Of a DNA stretch of 64,000 bases, positions 35,112 to 44,314 are shown in pieces. Source of the DNA: Nocardia miyunensis NBRC 108239. Its GTDB lineage: Bacteria; Actinomycetota; Actinomycetes; Mycobacteriales; Mycobacteriaceae. Every line of letters starts with the position of its first letter. Within the stretch, counting starts at the first letter, position 1. The DNA lies in NCBI RefSeq assembly GCF_001613065.1, contig NZ_BDBQ01000021.1, forward strand, positions 54,471 through 118,470. Reading direction: 5' to 3'. Position numbers and translations under genes: made by a program. The notes below the pieces were generated by a model. It searched no databases. It had not been told where the DNA came from and saw only the letters and a list, made by a program, of their open reading frames with translations.

Positions 35112-35368
35112 TCAATCAGTCCCGTGCCGATCATCCACACCGGTCCACAGGATCCGTCGAACGTGTCGTCCGGTGAACGAGACCCCGCTGTTCAGAGCGC
35201 TGCGCGGCTGGTCGCACCCACTCTCGGCGGTCGTGCTCGAGGCGATGCGCCTCGAATCGAAATACACAGGGTAGTTCAGTCGTCGGTTGCCAATTGTCAG
35301 GCGACGTTCCACCCTGTTTATCAGTACGAATTCGTGGAACTCGGTGTGAATGTCTGAGCGACGCCCGA
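35112..35368. other. 257-bp intergenic region without recognised gene
   Basis: Lies between the lycopene cyclase start and the hotdog-protein stop. It must contain the lycopene cyclase promoter. I see no conserved motif, strong hairpin or plausible coding frame. Confidence 0.35.
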
Positions 35369-35845
35369 TTACTTCGGAGTGATCCAGGTGGTGATGTCCG
35401 CGTGGACTACCTCGATGCCGTTCTTGTCGTAGATCGAGACGGGGACGGTGAGGTCGCGGCCTTCGGTTATCTGGGTGAAATCGGGGATTTCGGGGAGTTG
35501 GGCGACCGCGCGGAGGCCGGATTCGGCCTTGGCGAGGTATTGGACGTTCATGGCCTTGGGGATCCAGCGGTGTGTGGTCGGGACGGTGGCCTCGCTGAGC
35601 ATGCCCATGGCCACCTCTGCGAGGTTGCAAGCGGCGATCGCGTGGAAAGTTCCGAGGTGGTTGTGGATGCCGAACCATTTGGGTGCGGTGACCTCGCATA
35701 CGCCCGGTTCGAGACGTACGACGTTCGGTACGACGGTGCCGAAGTAGGGCACTCGGGCGACCATGCCCAAAGAGAACAGCGCATGCCCGATGCGGTTGTC
35801 GGGAAGCTTCTTCCAGCCGCGGAAGGTGGCGGTCTCGTTCGTCAT
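35369..35845 (-). CDS. DUF4442 hotdog-fold protein (thioesterase-like)
   Basis: About 158 aa. Hotdog-fold pattern: HNHLGTFHAIAACNLAEVAM in the centre (the long hotdog helix with conserved Asn/His) and PKAMNVQYLAKAESGLRAVA, typical of DUF4442, a family close to PaaI-type acyl-CoA thioesterases. Probably cytosolic and acting on acyl-CoA, though no DUF4442 substrate can be assigned. Its ATG lies 8 bp from a perfect palindromic operator-like site, which implies repression by a TetR-type protein. Confidence 0.82.
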   Translation of the reverse strand: MTNETATFRGWKKLPDNRIGHALFSLGMVARVPYFGTVVPNVVRLEPGVCEVTAPKWFGIHNHLGTFHAIAACNLAEVAMGMLSEATVPTTHRWIPKAMNVQYLAKAESGLRAVAQLPEIPDFTQITEGRDLTVPVSIYDKNGIEVVHADITTWITPK

Positions 35846-35853
35846 GCCCCTAT

Positions 35854-35869
35854 CTTACTCGATAGTAAG
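35854..35869. promoter_or_regulatory. palindrome CTTACTcgatAGTAAG, operator candidate
   Basis: Perfect 6-bp inverted repeat with a self-complementary CGAT centre, so the whole 16 bp is close to palindromic. It lies directly upstream of the hotdog gene start in an AT-rich stretch. Its size and symmetry fit a TetR-family operator. No TetR gene is adjacent, so the regulator must be encoded elsewhere or be the double TetR 4.5 kb away. Confidence 0.5.
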
Positions 35870-35980
35870 TTGTGGTGGGCGTCTGTCGGTGACTGCGCGT
35901 TGGCGGGGTGGAGTCTGGTGCGAGTCCATTCTAGTTGCTTTCCTTTTGGAAAATTCTATTTCGATATCTGCCCAATATAA

Positions 35981-36349
35981 GTGGCGATGGTCTTACCCGA
36001 TCTTGTCCCTGACCTGCGCGCCCTTCTGGAAGGCCCCGATGCGAGGGAGGATTTCCAGGCGGTCGTGACGTACATTGAGGGAGTCGGCGAATTGCTGCCC
36101 GGTGAACTCGAATCCTTCGCCGAACCACTCGGCCCCATCGCCAAGGAGGTCATCGTGACAACAGCTGAAATGCGAGAAGCGCGCGGTCGCGCGGCAACAC
36201 TGATCGACCAGTTGGTCGAGAAGTTCGGTGACCTGGATTCTGTGGTTGAGCAGGCTGTGTACGCGGCCGATGTCGAACAGTTGAGGGTGTGGTCGCGGCG
36301 AGTGCTGAGGGCTGCCACTCTCGAGGAGACGCTTTCGTCGAGCAGCTGA
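35981..36349 (+). CDS. small protein, C-terminal DUF4351-like remnant of an Rpn-type transposase/nuclease
   Basis: About 122 aa. The C-terminal half (MREARGRAATLIDQLVEKFG, then VEQLRVWSRRVLRAATLEE) matches the pattern of DUF4351, the tail found on Rpn-family recombination-promoting nucleases / putative transposases. The nuclease core that should precede it is absent, so this is probably a truncated relic or a domain-only protein. The 110 bp upstream are unusually AT-rich for the region (TTTTGGAAAATTCTATTTCG), which supports horizontal origin. Start GTG 35981 or ATG 35987. Confidence 0.6.
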   Translation: MAMVLPDLVPDLRALLEGPDAREDFQAVVTYIEGVGELLPGELESFAEPLGPIAKEVIVTTAEMREARGRAATLIDQLVEKFGDLDSVVEQAVYAADVEQLRVWSRRVLRAATLEETLSSSS

Positions 36350-36561
36350 CGTGTGTTGGGGTGGGCGAGTGTTGCGGGCGACCGCGCTGGATTAGATGTT
36401 GGCCTGGGTATTTCGTGACCTGGGAAATTCGGCGGCGGGCCGTGCTTCGCATCGGGGTGGGTACACGGGGATTTCTCGGGGCGCATCACTCGTGTGGGGA
36501 GGGCGGATCAGCTTGCGAGGTGATGGAATTGGGGGCGGGGGATTTCTACGATGGGCCTGTG
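36350..36561. other. 212-bp G-rich intergenic region before the exported-protein operon
   Basis: No gene recognised. Probably holds the promoter of the six-gene operon that follows. G-rich stretches before 36562 could serve as ribosome-binding site. An alternative ATG at 36523 lies within it. Confidence 0.3.
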
Positions 36562-38490
36562 ATGGCTGTTGGGCGGATGAGGCGGTGGGGCCTTTTCACG
36601 CTGGTGGGGGTGTTCCTGCTGGTGGGGATGAGTGGGGTCGCGGGTGCTGATGCGCCGTCTTCGGGTGGGGATGTGGCTGTTGCGCAGACGCTGGGGGATC
36701 GGGAATTGACCGTTGTGTTGCGGCGGGTGACGTCGGTGCCGGGGCCGTTGCAGGTCGAGGTGGTTACTCATGCGGGGAGTGCGGGTGGGCGGTTGTCGTT
36801 GGCGTTGACGTCCACGGGGGCATCTTCGAAGGCGTCGTCGCCTCCGCCGGGAGTGCCCACCGATCGGGGCGCGGTGCAACTCGGTAATGCGCCGGGGATG
36901 TATTCGACGACATTGCGGGTGGATCGCCCGGGGCCTTGGGAGTTGGCCATCGATGACGGGCGGCAGGTCGCGCGGATACCGTTCGTTGTGTCCGAGCAGG
37001 TGACCACGCCGCCGGAACGTTTCGTCTACGGCGGATTCCTGGCTGCCGGTGTGCTGCTGCCGGTTTCGATTCTGGTGGCGGTTCGGGCTCGGCGCAGTGC
37101 GTGGGCACTGTTGCCTGCCGGGGGGATGGTGGCGGGGCTCGCGGTGGCGATCACCGCCGCGGTGCTGTCCGCCTCGTTGCCGCTGCCACCGCAGCCCGGG
37201 GTGCAACTCGATCCCGACGTGGACAACGTGAGCAACCCGTATGCCCTTGGGCAGCCGTTGGTTTCGGACTTCTCCCGGCCGCCGGTGATGCTCGGCCTGT
37301 CCGGCGCGCCGCTGAGTGCCGGGCAGCCCGGCGATCTCGACCTGAATCTGACCGATGCGGCCACCGGAGCTCCCGTGGACGATCTGATCATCGAGGACGG
37401 CGCGCTGATCCACCTGCTGGCGGTCGGCCCCGGCGGTGAGCTCTGGCATCTGCATCCGATCCGAATTGCCCCGGGCCACTTCAGGATTCAATTCACCCCA
37501 CCCGAAGCCGGACACTATGCGCTGTCCGCCGAACTGGCCCGGCGCGGCGGGGGCGTGCAAATGGTCCGCGCCGCAAGCGGTTTCACCGTCGCGCCGGGAC
37601 GGGCCACCGGCACGGCACCGCCACACACCGCGAACCCGGTACATCTCGGCCACGGTGTCACGACCACGTCGACCACGGTGGACGCCACCCCGATCACCGT
37701 GACCACCACCGCGGCAACGGCGGGCACCCCCATCACCCTCACCGCGACCGTCGGCAACACCTCCGACCTGCAACCCTGGCTCGGCATGGTCGGGCACATG
37801 ATCGTCGCCGGACCGCTACCCGATTCCGACACCGACATCGGCACCGCCGTGCAGAACGCCCCGGTGTGGGGCCACGCGCACTCGATGGGCGGCATGTCGA
37901 TGCCGGGAATGAACAACCAATCCGGAAGCGGAACAACGACTTCCGGCATGGCAACGCCCGACGTGCATTCCGAGCCGGGGCCGATTGCAACGCCTCAGGC
38001 CCGGTCGACCACTCCGAACATGCCTGGAATGAACGATGGTTCGGCCACGAGCACTCCACCCATGCCCGATATGCCGGGGATGAGCAGCAGTTCTGGCACG
38101 AGCAATCCGGTGATGCCGAACATGCCTGGAATGGACAACAGTTCGAGAAAGAGCACTCCGAACATGCCGAACACGCCCGGGATGAACGACAATTCCGGCA
38201 CCAGCACTCCGGTGATGCCGAACATGCCCGGTATGAACGGTGGTTCGGATATGAATGCACCGAATCCGGGGATGAACACAGCGAATCCCGGTGGCGCGAT
38301 GCTGATGTTCCCGGTGAACGGCGACAGCGCTCCCGACGAGACGGTCGCCGCCTACGGTCCGGCAGTGCCGTTCACCTTCACCTTCCTGGCCCCGGGCCAC
38401 TACCGGGTCTGGATCCAGGTCGAGCGGAATTACAGCGTGATCACCATCCCGGTCGTTCTCGATGTCGAGCCCTCGGGAGCATCGCGATGA
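36562..38490 (+). CDS. exported His/Met-rich membrane protein with duplicated metal-binding-like beta domain
   Basis: About 642 aa. Signal peptide at residues 1-29. An extracytoplasmic segment (30-150), two membrane helices (about 153-215), then two related beta domains. The first contains HLLAVGPGGELWHLHPIRI and PPEAGHYALSAEL. The second starts VGHMIVAGP, has VWGHAHSMGG, and ends LAPGHYRVWIQVER. Between HAHS and its last strands sits a Met-rich insert (about residues 442-575) with seven MPGM(N/D/S)-type motifs. His/Met pairs of this kind are associated with Cu(I) binding in periplasmic copper proteins; the copper role is inferred. First gene of a coupled operon: its stop overlaps the next start by 4 bp. 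Start ATG 36562; ATG 36523 possible. Confidence 0.75.
   Translation: MAVGRMRRWGLFTLVGVFLLVGMSGVAGADAPSSGGDVAVAQTLGDRELTVVLRRVTSVPGPLQVEVVTHAGSAGGRLSLALTSTGASSKASSPPPGVPTDRGAVQLGNAPGMYSTTLRVDRPGPWELAIDDGRQVARIPFVVSEQVTTPPERFVYGGFLAAGVLLPVSILVAVRARRSAWALLPAGGMVAGLAVAITAAVLSASLPLPPQPGVQLDPDVDNVSNPYALGQPLVSDFSRPPVMLGLSGAPLSAGQPGDLDLNLTDAATGAPVDDLIIEDGALIHLLAVGPGGELWHLHPIRIAPGHFRIQFTPPEAGHYALSAELARRGGGVQMVRAASGFTVAPGRATGTAPPHTANPVHLGHGVTTTSTTVDATPITVTTTAATAGTPITLTATVGNTSDLQPWLGMVGHMIVAGPLPDSDTDIGTAVQNAPVWGHAHSMGGMSMPGMNNQSGSGTTTSGMATPDVHSEPGPIATPQARSTTPNMPGMNDGSATSTPPMPDMPGMSSSSGTSNPVMPNMPGMDNSSRKSTPNMPNTPGMNDNSGTSTPVMPNMPGMNGGSDMNAPNPGMNTANPGGAMLMFPVNGDSAPDETVAAYGPAVPFTFTFLAPGHYRVWIQVERNYSVITIPVVLDVEPSGASR
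37990..38280 (+). repeat. Met-rich in-frame imperfect repeats (MPNMPGM units)
   Basis: Imperfect units of roughly 45-60 bp each encode N/D-MPGM(N/D/S) followed by a Ser/Thr linker (for example SGTSTPVMPNMPGMN). About five units are clear, giving a flexible methionine-rich loop within the second beta domain of the exported protein. The related MSMPGMNN at 37897-37920 is a sixth. Confidence 0.75.
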
Positions 38491-38705
38491 CAGTCGGAAT
38501 ATCTCGTTCGTGGTCACCGAAATCGGCAGCGGCACAGATGATTACGCAGGTGGATGCGGGGGGTTTCAGGCGGTCGGAAGGTCATCGTGAACCCGCCGCC
38601 GGGTCGGTGACTGCCCGGGGTTCGGAACGAATGCCCGGCGAGCGGACGGTATATCGCGGTCCGGCCCGACATGCGGTGCCGAGGGATGGCGAGGCTGTGC
38701 GATGA
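38487..38705 (+). CDS. small coupled ORF, 72 aa, unknown
   Basis: Starts at an ATGA overlapping the stop of the Met-rich gene and ends in an ATGA overlapping the start of the YtkA-like gene. This double 4-bp overlap strongly suggests translation, at least for coupling. The product (begins MTVGISRSWSPKSAAAQMIT) is basic, has no membrane segment and no motif I recognise. It may be a real small protein or only a coupling device. Confidence 0.5.
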   Translation: MTVGISRSWSPKSAAAQMITQVDAGGFRRSEGHREPAAGSVTARGSERMPGERTVYRGPARHAVPRDGEAVR

Positions 38706-39172
38706 CGACGAACCCGAAGGCTGTTGCGGAACCAGGCGAGCCCGTGGTCCGCGAACCCCGCGCACGATCGGTGCGGGTGGCCGGGGTTCCCGTACTGGTG
38801 GTCGCGCTCGTTGGTCTCGTCGGATGGTTACTGTGGCCGACGCCTCCGGGGCATCTCGTAATGCACAGCGGCACAGCGGATCACATCGTCACTGTGACAT
38901 TGGGCAGTTCTCGGATGGGGGACACCGGAGTCGATATCGAACTGACCGATCGTGCGGGTCGGTCGGTGAACAACGCCGTTGTCCAGGTGCAGGCGGTGGA
39001 ACCTCGGATGGGGTACTCGGATGCGCCTGTCACCGCGACGGTGAGTGGGGAAGGTCGTTATCACGCACCGGACGTGTCGTTCATGATGACCGGGCCGTGG
39101 GAGCTGCGGTTGTCCGTCGTTGCCGGTGACGCGACCGATCACCTGTCCGTACCGCTGTGGATCAGCGGATGA
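38702..39172 (+). CDS. membrane-anchored YtkA/FixH-like protein
   Basis: About 156 aa. A cytoplasmic N-terminus, one membrane helix (VPVLVVALVGLVGWLLW, about residues 28-44), and an extracytoplasmic beta domain with the YtkA/FixH pattern: VEPRMGYSDAPVTATVSGEG, then YHAPDVSFMMTGPWELRLSV. Family members are linked to copper delivery to heme-copper oxidases and metal homeostasis. Coupled to the upstream small ORF by a 4-bp overlap. Confidence 0.72.
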   Translation: MTTNPKAVAEPGEPVVREPRARSVRVAGVPVLVVALVGLVGWLLWPTPPGHLVMHSGTADHIVTVTLGSSRMGDTGVDIELTDRAGRSVNNAVVQVQAVEPRMGYSDAPVTATVSGEGRYHAPDVSFMMTGPWELRLSVVAGDATDHLSVPLWISG

Positions 39173-39212
39173 GAAACATCGCGGTGCGGCAGCACCGGAT
39201 GGGAGGATCACG

Positions 39213-39305
39213 ATGAGTGAGTACAGGGAGCGACCGGTCGGATCGCTGTCGGATACTCGGGAGAGAACGACCCGTTCGCGGGAGAATGCGGGGGAGACGT
39301 TGTGA
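39213..39305 (+). CDS. tiny coupled ORF, 30 aa, unknown
   Basis: ATG 39213 is preceded by GGGAGGATCACG, a good ribosome-binding site, and its TGA overlaps the GTG of the next gene by 4 bp. The product is highly charged (MSEYRERPVGSLSDTRERTT and on). Likely a leader or coupling ORF for the polytopic protein that follows. Too short to assign by similarity. Confidence 0.45.
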   Translation: MSEYRERPVGSLSDTRERTTRSRENAGETL

Positions 39306-40456
39306 GCGCATCGATTCCGTTCGACGCGGCGCAGGGCGAGCGGGCGGTGCCTGCCAGCCGCATCGCCGTGGCCGAGACCACCGGGACGGCGGCGCGGGCG
39401 GGAGCCTGGGTCGTTCTGCTCGGCATCGTCGTCACAACGGTCGGGACGAGCTGGGATATCCAGTGGCACACCGACGTCGGGCCGGACACCTTCTTCACCC
39501 TGCCGCATCTGTTCCTCTACTCCGGCAGCGCGATCTCCGGATTCGCCAGCCTCGCCGTCGTGCTTCTGACGACCTCGGCGCAACGGGCGGGCCGGGAGGC
39601 CCCGCGTGCGGGCGGCACGCCGATCCGGGTCTTCGGCGGGACGCTCACCGCACCGATCGGCTATATGGTCTCCGGCGCGGGCGCGGCGTTGTTCCTGCTC
39701 TACGGCCTGTTCGATCTGGAGTGGCATTCGATCTACGGATTCGACGCGGTACTCAACACCCCGTCGCACGTGGCGCTGTTCCTGTCCATCGCGACGACCA
39801 TGATCGGCAGCATCATCGTGTTCTCGGCGCATCGCGACGAGCTGTGGGGCCGGGTCGGGCTGGTGTTCGCGACGGTACTGATGATCTCCTACGCCCCGAT
39901 CCCCGCCGACGGGCTGAACAATCTGCGACTGCCGGTCGACGCCATGGTCGCGGCCACCGTGCTGTTCGCGCCGATGCTGCTCATCATGGGCGCGCTCGTC
40001 CTCGGGCGCGCCGGATCCGCCCTGGCCATCGGCGTGGCGATGAGCGTCACGCAGGGGCTGCTGTGGTGGTTCTCGCCATGGGCCGCGCACGTGTACGCCT
40101 CGGCCGTCGGCCTGCCCCTGCGCGACAGCCTGCTGCCGCTGCCGCCCTCGTTCCCGAGCATCATGCCGATGTTCCTGATCGTCGCCGCGGTCGCCGTGGA
40201 GGGAATGTTCGCGCTGGCCAGGGCCCGGAATCTGGATCCGCATCGCACCGTGCTGGCGACCGGCGTGGTCGCGGGCGTCATCCTCGGCGTCGGCCTGCCG
40301 CTACAGACGATCCTGACCGATCCGGTCGCGCAGATCACAGCGTCGATGTTCACCGTCATCGCGGTCCTCGGGATCCCGTTCGGGCTCGTCGCCGGATTCT
40401 TCGGCGGACGTTTCGCCGCCGTGCTGCGCACCCTGGTATCGCGGGAGACCTTGTGA
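39302..40456 (+). CDS. polytopic membrane protein with duplicated Trp-His / Pro-His motif
   Basis: About 384 aa with roughly nine membrane segments. Two copies of one pattern are visible: DIQWHTDVGPDTFFTLPHLF (about residues 52-71) and DLEWHSIYGFDAVLNTPSHV (about 140-159). Each has Asp, Trp-His, Gly-x-Asp and Pro-x-His at equal spacing at the edge of a membrane helix. This suggests an internal duplication that forms a symmetric metal or heme site. I do not know a named function for the family. GTG start preceded by GGGGGAG; its stop overlaps the next start by 4 bp. Context points to extracytoplasmic metal handling. Confidence 0.72.
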   Translation: MSASIPFDAAQGERAVPASRIAVAETTGTAARAGAWVVLLGIVVTTVGTSWDIQWHTDVGPDTFFTLPHLFLYSGSAISGFASLAVVLLTTSAQRAGREAPRAGGTPIRVFGGTLTAPIGYMVSGAGAALFLLYGLFDLEWHSIYGFDAVLNTPSHVALFLSIATTMIGSIIVFSAHRDELWGRVGLVFATVLMISYAPIPADGLNNLRLPVDAMVAATVLFAPMLLIMGALVLGRAGSALAIGVAMSVTQGLLWWFSPWAAHVYASAVGLPLRDSLLPLPPSFPSIMPMFLIVAAVAVEGMFALARARNLDPHRTVLATGVVAGVILGVGLPLQTILTDPVAQITASMFTVIAVLGIPFGLVAGFFGGRFAAVLRTLVSRETL

Positions 40457-41043
40457 CCGAACGTATTACGGGTGATCGCAGCAGTATCGCGATCGCTGGC
40501 ACCGCCCTGCGCCGGCTGACCGTGCTGCTGCTCGCGGCGGCCACGCTGGGCCTGATCACGGCCGGTCCGGCCGCCGCCTACCAACCTGTGAACATCGTGC
40601 ACACCGAACGGGTGCAGGTCGGCTCGTACGGCGTCACCGTCGGATTCACCACCTGGCCGATCCGCGCCATGCAGTCGCTGGACTTCACCTTCCTGCCCGA
40701 CGGCGGCATCGCCGGAAAATCCGGAACCCTGAAGATCAACGGACCCGATCGCCGGGCCACCCGCCGGGTGCAACCGCTCGTGCGACACCCGCGCAAACGC
40801 GACTCCTGGGGTCTGGACGTCAAATCCCTCAACGTCTCCGGCGACTACGGCTTCACCTTCGTCATCGACGGTCCGCAGGGGCGCGGCGAAGGAACGCTGC
40901 AAGGGGTCCGGGTCCTCGAACAGCCCGGCCCGCCGTTGCCGCTGAGCTGGACGTTGGGTCTGCTGCCGCTGGCCGGTCTGCTGGTATTCCTCGTGGTCGT
41001 GTGGCGCAGACTGCGCCCCGGTAAGCTGCCGCTGACGATCTGA
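40453..41043 (+). CDS. exported membrane-anchored beta-domain protein
   Basis: About 196 aa. Signal peptide (about residues 1-42, ending GPAAAYQ), a beta-rich domain (VHTERVQVGSYGVTVGFTTW, then LDFTFLPDGGIAGKSG), and a C-terminal membrane anchor (LGLLPLAGLLVFLVVVWRRL) with a basic cytoplasmic tail. This signal-domain-anchor layout matches the other extracytoplasmic proteins of the operon. GTG start overlaps the preceding stop (GTGA). Function unknown; probably works with the upstream YtkA-like and polytopic proteins. Confidence 0.7.
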   Translation: MTERITGDRSSIAIAGTALRRLTVLLLAAATLGLITAGPAAAYQPVNIVHTERVQVGSYGVTVGFTTWPIRAMQSLDFTFLPDGGIAGKSGTLKINGPDRRATRRVQPLVRHPRKRDSWGLDVKSLNVSGDYGFTFVIDGPQGRGEGTLQGVRVLEQPGPPLPLSWTLGLLPLAGLLVFLVVVWRRLRPGKLPLTI

Positions 41044-41056
41044 AGCAGGGAGAACG

Positions 41057-41083
41057 CGGGGTCATCGGTCTCACAGGACCCCG
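41057..41083 (+). terminator. hairpin after the exported-protein operon
   Basis: CGGGGTC at 41057-41063 pairs with GACCCCG at 41077-41083 around a 13-nt loop, followed by ATTTGG. It lies 14 bp after the operon stop, a plausible intrinsic terminator. Confidence 0.5.
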
Positions 41084-41085
41084 AT

Positions 41086-41115
41086 TTGGAGTCGCCGCCG
41101 GGGCTCGTGCATACT
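41086..41115 (+). promoter_or_regulatory. candidate sigma-A-type promoter of the S10 operon
   Basis: TTGGAG (41086-41091) and CATACT (41110-41115) are separated by 18 bp, close to the actinobacterial vegetative consensus. It lies about 350 bp upstream of rpsJ. The long leader that follows (41116-41465) contains no gene I can support and could host attenuation control. Confidence 0.45.
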
Positions 41116-41465
41116 TGTCGGGTTGCCTTCACCGGGTGGCCTGTGTCTGTATCGGTGGAGGCGGGCAGTACCCACAGTATCGGTGTCGAGTCCGGCGCGG
41201 ATACGTCCGGGACAGCGTTCTACCGGCCCAATGGAGAGTTATCCGGGGCCGAAGAATGAGCGGAAAGGCGACACGCCCGACCGCGTGGACCGGAAGAACC
41301 ATGACAGATGAACAGCGGCGATGGATCGGGCAGCCTCTCTCGAAGAGATCCGGTCGTAGGTAGTACGGATGCGTCTGCTGTCTTCGTAGGTTCGGGCATG
41401 CAAATGAGGGTGCTTCGGGAGGCGACTCCCGGATCACGACGAAAGCGGAGAAAAGGACACTCAGC

Positions 41466-41771
41466 GTGGCGGGACAGAAGATCCGCATCAGGCTCAAGGC
41501 CTACGACCATGAGGCGATCGACGCGTCTGCGCGCAAGATCGTCGAGACGGTGACCCGCACCGGTGCCCGCGTCGTCGGGCCGGTGCCGTTGCCGACCGAG
41601 AAGAACGTGTACTGCGTCATCCGTTCGCCGCACAAGTACAAGGACTCGCGCGAGCACTTCGAGATGCGTACGCACAAGCGGCTGATCGACATCCTCGACC
41701 CGACGCCGAAGACGGTGGACGCGCTCATGCGCATCGACCTCCCGGCCAGCGTCGACGTCAACATTCAGTGA
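41466..41771 (+). CDS. rpsJ: 30S ribosomal protein S10
   Basis: 101 aa, the usual length. [20 protein letters not shown] and [20 protein letters not shown] are diagnostic. Part of the 30S head and also the NusE partner of NusB in antitermination. First gene of the S10 operon; GTG start at 41466 after an A/G-rich GGAGAAAAGGA stretch. The leader before it is about 350 nt counted from the candidate promoter. Confidence 0.98.
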   Translation: MAGQKIRIRLKAYDHEAIDASARKIVETVTRTGARVVGPVPLPTEKNVYCVIRSPHKYKDSREHFEMRTHKRLIDILDPTPKTVDALMRIDLPASVDVNIQ

Positions 41772-41785
41772 CGGGGACTTCGAAT

Positions 41786-42451
41786 ATGACTGACAACAAG
41801 AGCCGTCCGGCCGCGGGCATCCTGGGCACCAAGCTCGGCATGACCCAGGTCTTCGACGAGAAGAACCGCGTCGTTCCCGTGACCGTCGTCAAGGCGGGCC
41901 CGAACGTCGTCACCCAGATCCGCACCGTGGAGCGCGACGGCTACTCGGCCGTTCAGGTCGCCTTCGGCGCCATCGACCCGCGCAAGGTGAACAAGCCGGA
42001 GTCCGGCCAGTTCGCCAAGGCCGGTGTCACACCGCGTCGCCACGTCGCCGAGATCCGCGTCGCCGACGCCTCGACCTTCGAGGTGGGCCAGGAGATCAGC
42101 GCCGACGCGTTCGAAGAGGGCGCGTTCGTCGACGTGACCGGCACCAGCAAGGGCAAGGGCTTCGCCGGAACCATGAAGCGCCACGGCTTCCGCGGCCAGG
42201 GCGCCTCGCACGGTGCGCAGGCCGTGCACCGCCGCCCGGGTTCGATCGGTGGCTGCTCCACTCCCGGTCGCGTGTTCAAGGGCATGCGGATGTCGGGCCG
42301 GATGGGTAGCGACCGTGTCACCACGCAGAACCTCTCGGTCCACAAGGTGGACGCCGAGAACGGCCTGCTGCTGATCAAGGGTGCGATCCCGGGCCGCAAG
42401 GGCGGCGTCGTGATCGTCAAGAGTGCAGTGAAGGGTGGTGCCCGGGCATGA
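41786..42451 (+). CDS. rplC: 50S ribosomal protein L3
   Basis: 221 aa. [20 protein letters not shown] at the N-terminus and [20 protein letters not shown], then [16 protein letters not shown], in the centre identify L3, an early 50S assembly protein near the peptidyl-transferase centre. ATG at 41786 chosen as in actinobacterial orthologues ([11 protein letters not shown]); an in-frame GTG at 41768 overlaps the rpsJ stop. Its stop overlaps rplD by 4 bp. Confidence 0.98.
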   Translation: MTDNKSRPAAGILGTKLGMTQVFDEKNRVVPVTVVKAGPNVVTQIRTVERDGYSAVQVAFGAIDPRKVNKPESGQFAKAGVTPRRHVAEIRVADASTFEVGQEISADAFEEGAFVDVTGTSKGKGFAGTMKRHGFRGQGASHGAQAVHRRPGSIGGCSTPGRVFKGMRMSGRMGSDRVTTQNLSVHKVDAENGLLLIKGAIPGRKGGVVIVKSAVKGGARA

Positions 42452-43134
42452 GCACCGAGACAGTGACCGCTGAAAAGAAGACCAACCTGACGCTTCCGGT
42501 CAAAGAGCCGGGCGGCAAGACCAACGGCACCGTCGAACTCCCCGCGGAGATCTTCGACGTCACCGCCAACGTCGCGCTGATGCACCAGGTCGTCGTGGCC
42601 CAGCAGGCCGCGGCTCGCCAGGGCACCCACGCGACCAAGACTCGCGGCGAGGTCCGCGGTGGTGGCAAGAAGCCGTACCGGCAGAAGGGCACCGGCCGCG
42701 CCCGCCAGGGTTCGACCCGCGCGCCGCAGTTCACCGGCGGTGGCACCGTGCACGGCCCGCAGCCGCGCGACTACTCGCAGCGCCTGCCCAAGAAGATGAA
42801 GGCCGCCGCGCTGCGTGGCGCGCTGTCGGACCGGGCGCGGAACGAGCGGATCCACGTGATCACCGAACTCGTTGCGGGACAGACCCCTTCGACCAAGACC
42901 GCCAAGAACTTCCTGGCCGAGCTGTCGGAGCGGAAGAACATCCTGGTCGTCGTCGGTCGCGAGGACGCCACCGCGTGGAAGAGCGTGGCGAACCTGCAGG
43001 GCGTGCACCCCATCGCTCCCGACCAGCTGAACACCTACGACGTCCTCAAGAGCGACGACGTGATCTTCTCGGTCGAGGCGCTCAACGCCTTCGTGCACGG
43101 CCCCGCCGAAGCTGCACAGGAGGACAGCAAGTGA
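42448..43134 (+). CDS. rplD: 50S ribosomal protein L4
   Basis: 228 aa. [20 protein letters not shown] and [20 protein letters not shown] are the conserved extended loop that lines the exit tunnel. In some bacteria L4 also autoregulates the S10 operon; no such leader structure is evident here. Four-base overlaps with both rplC and rplW. Confidence 0.98.
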   Translation: MSTETVTAEKKTNLTLPVKEPGGKTNGTVELPAEIFDVTANVALMHQVVVAQQAAARQGTHATKTRGEVRGGGKKPYRQKGTGRARQGSTRAPQFTGGGTVHGPQPRDYSQRLPKKMKAAALRGALSDRARNERIHVITELVAGQTPSTKTAKNFLAELSERKNILVVVGREDATAWKSVANLQGVHPIAPDQLNTYDVLKSDDVIFSVEALNAFVHGPAEAAQEDSK

Positions 43135-43436
43135 CCACCATCGCCGATCCCCGCGACATCCTGCTCGCGCCGGTCATCTCCGAGAAGTCCTACGGACTGA
43201 TCGAGGAGGGCACCTACACCTTCCTGGTGCACCCGGACTCGAACAAGACGCAGATCAAGATCGCCGTCGAGAAGGTTTTCGGCGTGAAGGTGACCAGCGT
43301 CAACACCGCCAACCGTCAGGGCAAGCGCAAGCGGACCCGCTTCGGTTACGGCCAGCGCAAGAGCACCAAGCGCGCGCTCGTGACCCTCTCGGCCGACAGC
43401 AAGCCCATCGAGATCTTCGGAGGCTCTGTCGCGTAA
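43131..43436 (+). CDS. rplW: 50S ribosomal protein L23
   Basis: 101 aa. [20 protein letters not shown], then [20 protein letters not shown] and [19 protein letters not shown]. Binds 23S rRNA at the tunnel exit and docks trigger factor and SRP. GTG start at 43131 overlaps the rplD stop. Confidence 0.98.
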   Translation: MTTIADPRDILLAPVISEKSYGLIEEGTYTFLVHPDSNKTQIKIAVEKVFGVKVTSVNTANRQGKRKRTRFGYGQRKSTKRALVTLSADSKPIEIFGGSVA

Positions 43437-43469
43437 GCGGCGGAGAATCCAGAAAGCAGAGAAGAACTC

Positions 43470-44300
<831 letters not shown>

Positions 44301-44314
44301 GAGGAGGTTAAGAC

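Noticed and set aside
39217..41043. A 608-codon plus frame covering the polytopic and the anchored protein
   Set aside because: Its first 400 codons are Arg/Gly-rich noise in the wrong frame for the polytopic protein. Only the part from 40453 has a signal peptide and a beta domain.
41116..41465. Short open frames (61-82 codons) in the S10 leader
   Set aside because: Arg/Thr/Pro-rich, no coding bias and no conservation known for this leader; more likely untranslated sequence.
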